A stretch of DNA of 32,259 bases from an uncultured Bacteroidales bacterium (GTDB lineage: Bacteria; Bacteroidota; Bacteroidia; Bacteroidales; Paludibacteraceae): contig ONQO01000028.1 of the NCBI GenBank assembly GCA_900319995.1, positions 1-32,259 on the forward strand, written 5' to 3'. This document shows positions 31,592 through 32,259 of the stretch, one piece after another. The translations under genes were made by a program, and so were the position numbers. The notes beneath the pieces were generated by a model. The model made no database searches, was not told the origin of the DNA, and saw only the letters and a program-made list of their open reading frames with translations. Each line of letters opens with the position of its first letter. Within the stretch, counting starts at the first letter, position 1.

Positions 31592-32259
31592 ATGGCAGCC
31601 CGAGAAGGATTCAATGATGCGGTGAAATATCATTTGACGGGAATGTACCAGGATTGGTTCCTGGACTATGCGTCGTATGTGATATTGGAGCGCGCGGTAC
31701 CAGCTGTAGAGGATGGACTCAAGCCGGTGCAGCGCCGTATTTTGCATGCGATGAAAACCGTCGATGACGGCAAGTACAACAAGGTCGCCAATATCGTCGG
31801 CCAAACCATGCAATACCACCCGCATGGAGACAGTTCCATCTATGAAGCAATGGTTAAACTGGCGCAGCCTTTCGCAACCAGATACCCGCTCATCGACGGA
31901 CACGGAAACTTCGGCTCCATCGACGGGGACGGCGCGGCAGCTATGCGTTATACGGAAGCACGTATGACGCCGTTTGCGCTGCAGATGATCCGTGACATTG
32001 ATAAAAACACAGTCGACATGATTCCAAACTTCGACGAAGAAGAACTGGAACCAGTCGTTCTGCCATCACGCGTACCAAACCTTCTGATCAACGGAAGCAA
32101 CGGTATCGCCGTCGGTATGGCAACCTCCATTCCGCCGCACAATCTGAGCGAGACCATCGACGCCTGCGTCAAGATGATCGAATGCGGAATCGATGACGAA
32201 GAGTGCACCGTCGAGGACCTTATGAAGATCGTCAAGGGACCGGACTTCCCGACGGGCGC
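31592..32259 (+). CDS. Type II topoisomerase A subunit, 5' part (ParC/GyrA), runs off the window
   Basis: The first 222 codons are present without a stop. Residues 1-75 ([51 protein letters not shown]) closely follow Bacteroidota ParC. From [19 protein letters not shown] (75-93) onward, the text ([46 protein letters not shown]) follows the GyrA-like pattern of other lineages. The ParC-like GQGNWGN-type block expected after HPHGD is missing. The active-site tyrosine would follow the AAAMRYTEA segment and is present (Y124 by my count). Codon choice also shifts: Asp is GAC in 11 of 13 cases after the HPHGD site against 2 of 6 before it. ParC is suggested by the N-terminus, but GyrA is possible; see findings. 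Starts at ATG 31592. Confidence 0.85.
   Translation, partial: MAAREGFNDAVKYHLTGMYQDWFLDYASYVILERAVPAVEDGLKPVQRRILHAMKTVDDGKYNKVANIVGQTMQYHPHGDSSIYEAMVKLAQPFATRYPLIDGHGNFGSIDGDGAAAMRYTEARMTPFALQMIRDIDKNTVDMIPNFDEEELEPVVLPSRVPNLLINGSNGIAVGMATSIPPHNLSETIDACVKMIECGIDDEECTVEDLMKIVKGPDFPTG

Overview
The window reads as chromosomal DNA of a member of the Bacteroidota, most likely the order Bacteroidales. Almost every intergenic start region carries the phylum's promoter type: a -7 element TAnnTTTG, with a TTTG/TTG -33 element about 20 bases upstream. The primary sigma factor has the short form (286 residues, no region 1.1). Marker families typical of the phylum are present: GldD, a Porin_10-type porin, DUF5063 next to a 3'-5' exonuclease, a GGGP-synthase-like protein, and secreted proteins sharing a C-terminal tail. 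I see no insertion sequence, phage gene, integrase or CRISPR array.

Layout. (1) Positions 1-2690, rightward: a short RNase R-like exonuclease, an outer-membrane-barrel-like protein and a small ribbon-helix-helix protein. (2) Positions 2691-4020, leftward: rpoD with its terminator, preceded by tRNA-Arg(TCT) and a tRNA promoter. (3) Positions 4054-14595, leftward: an apparent seven-gene transcription unit running manC - glycogen debranching enzyme (GH133) - GT4 glycosyltransferase - GH57 protein - porin - ClpC-like ATPase - thioredoxin, with two 4-base overlaps and no other good promoter. (4) Positions 14711-20471, rightward from one promoter: gldD, a GGGP-synthase/TadA fusion, a PgpH-type cyclic-di-AMP phosphodiesterase, a dihydrouridine synthase and a BASS-type transporter. 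(5) Positions 20513-25588: three secreted proteins with related signal peptides and C-termini. The third appears to be a multi-module carbohydrate (starch) binding protein and lies behind an 870-base non-coding stretch packed with 11-, 22- and 56-base tandem repeats. (6) Positions 25660-28445, leftward: DUF5063 protein, 3'-5' exonuclease, alkaline phosphatase. (7) Positions 28455-31324, rightward: coiled-coil protein, upp, VanZ-like protein, dprA. (8) Positions 31339-32259: a 55-residue membrane protein and the 5' part of a type II topoisomerase A subunit that runs off the window.

Genes that plausibly work together: GH133, GT4 and GH57 form the glycogen/alpha-glucan module known from Bacteroides, though the GH57 member has lost its expected catalytic aspartate. 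ClpC and thioredoxin overlap and suggest a protein-quality-control pair. The three tail-sharing proteins are probable type IX secretion or surface-anchoring clients.

The most unusual items are the in-frame fusion of a prenyl-lipid synthase with the tRNA adenosine deaminase TadA; the helically phased repeat arrays before the 645-residue secreted protein; the altered GH57 active site; a ClpC without its middle domain; and a topoisomerase whose first 75 residues look like Bacteroidota ParC while the rest looks like a different GyrA/ParC lineage. The last may be real mosaicism or a chimeric sequence end. All family assignments come from reading motifs; no database search was run.
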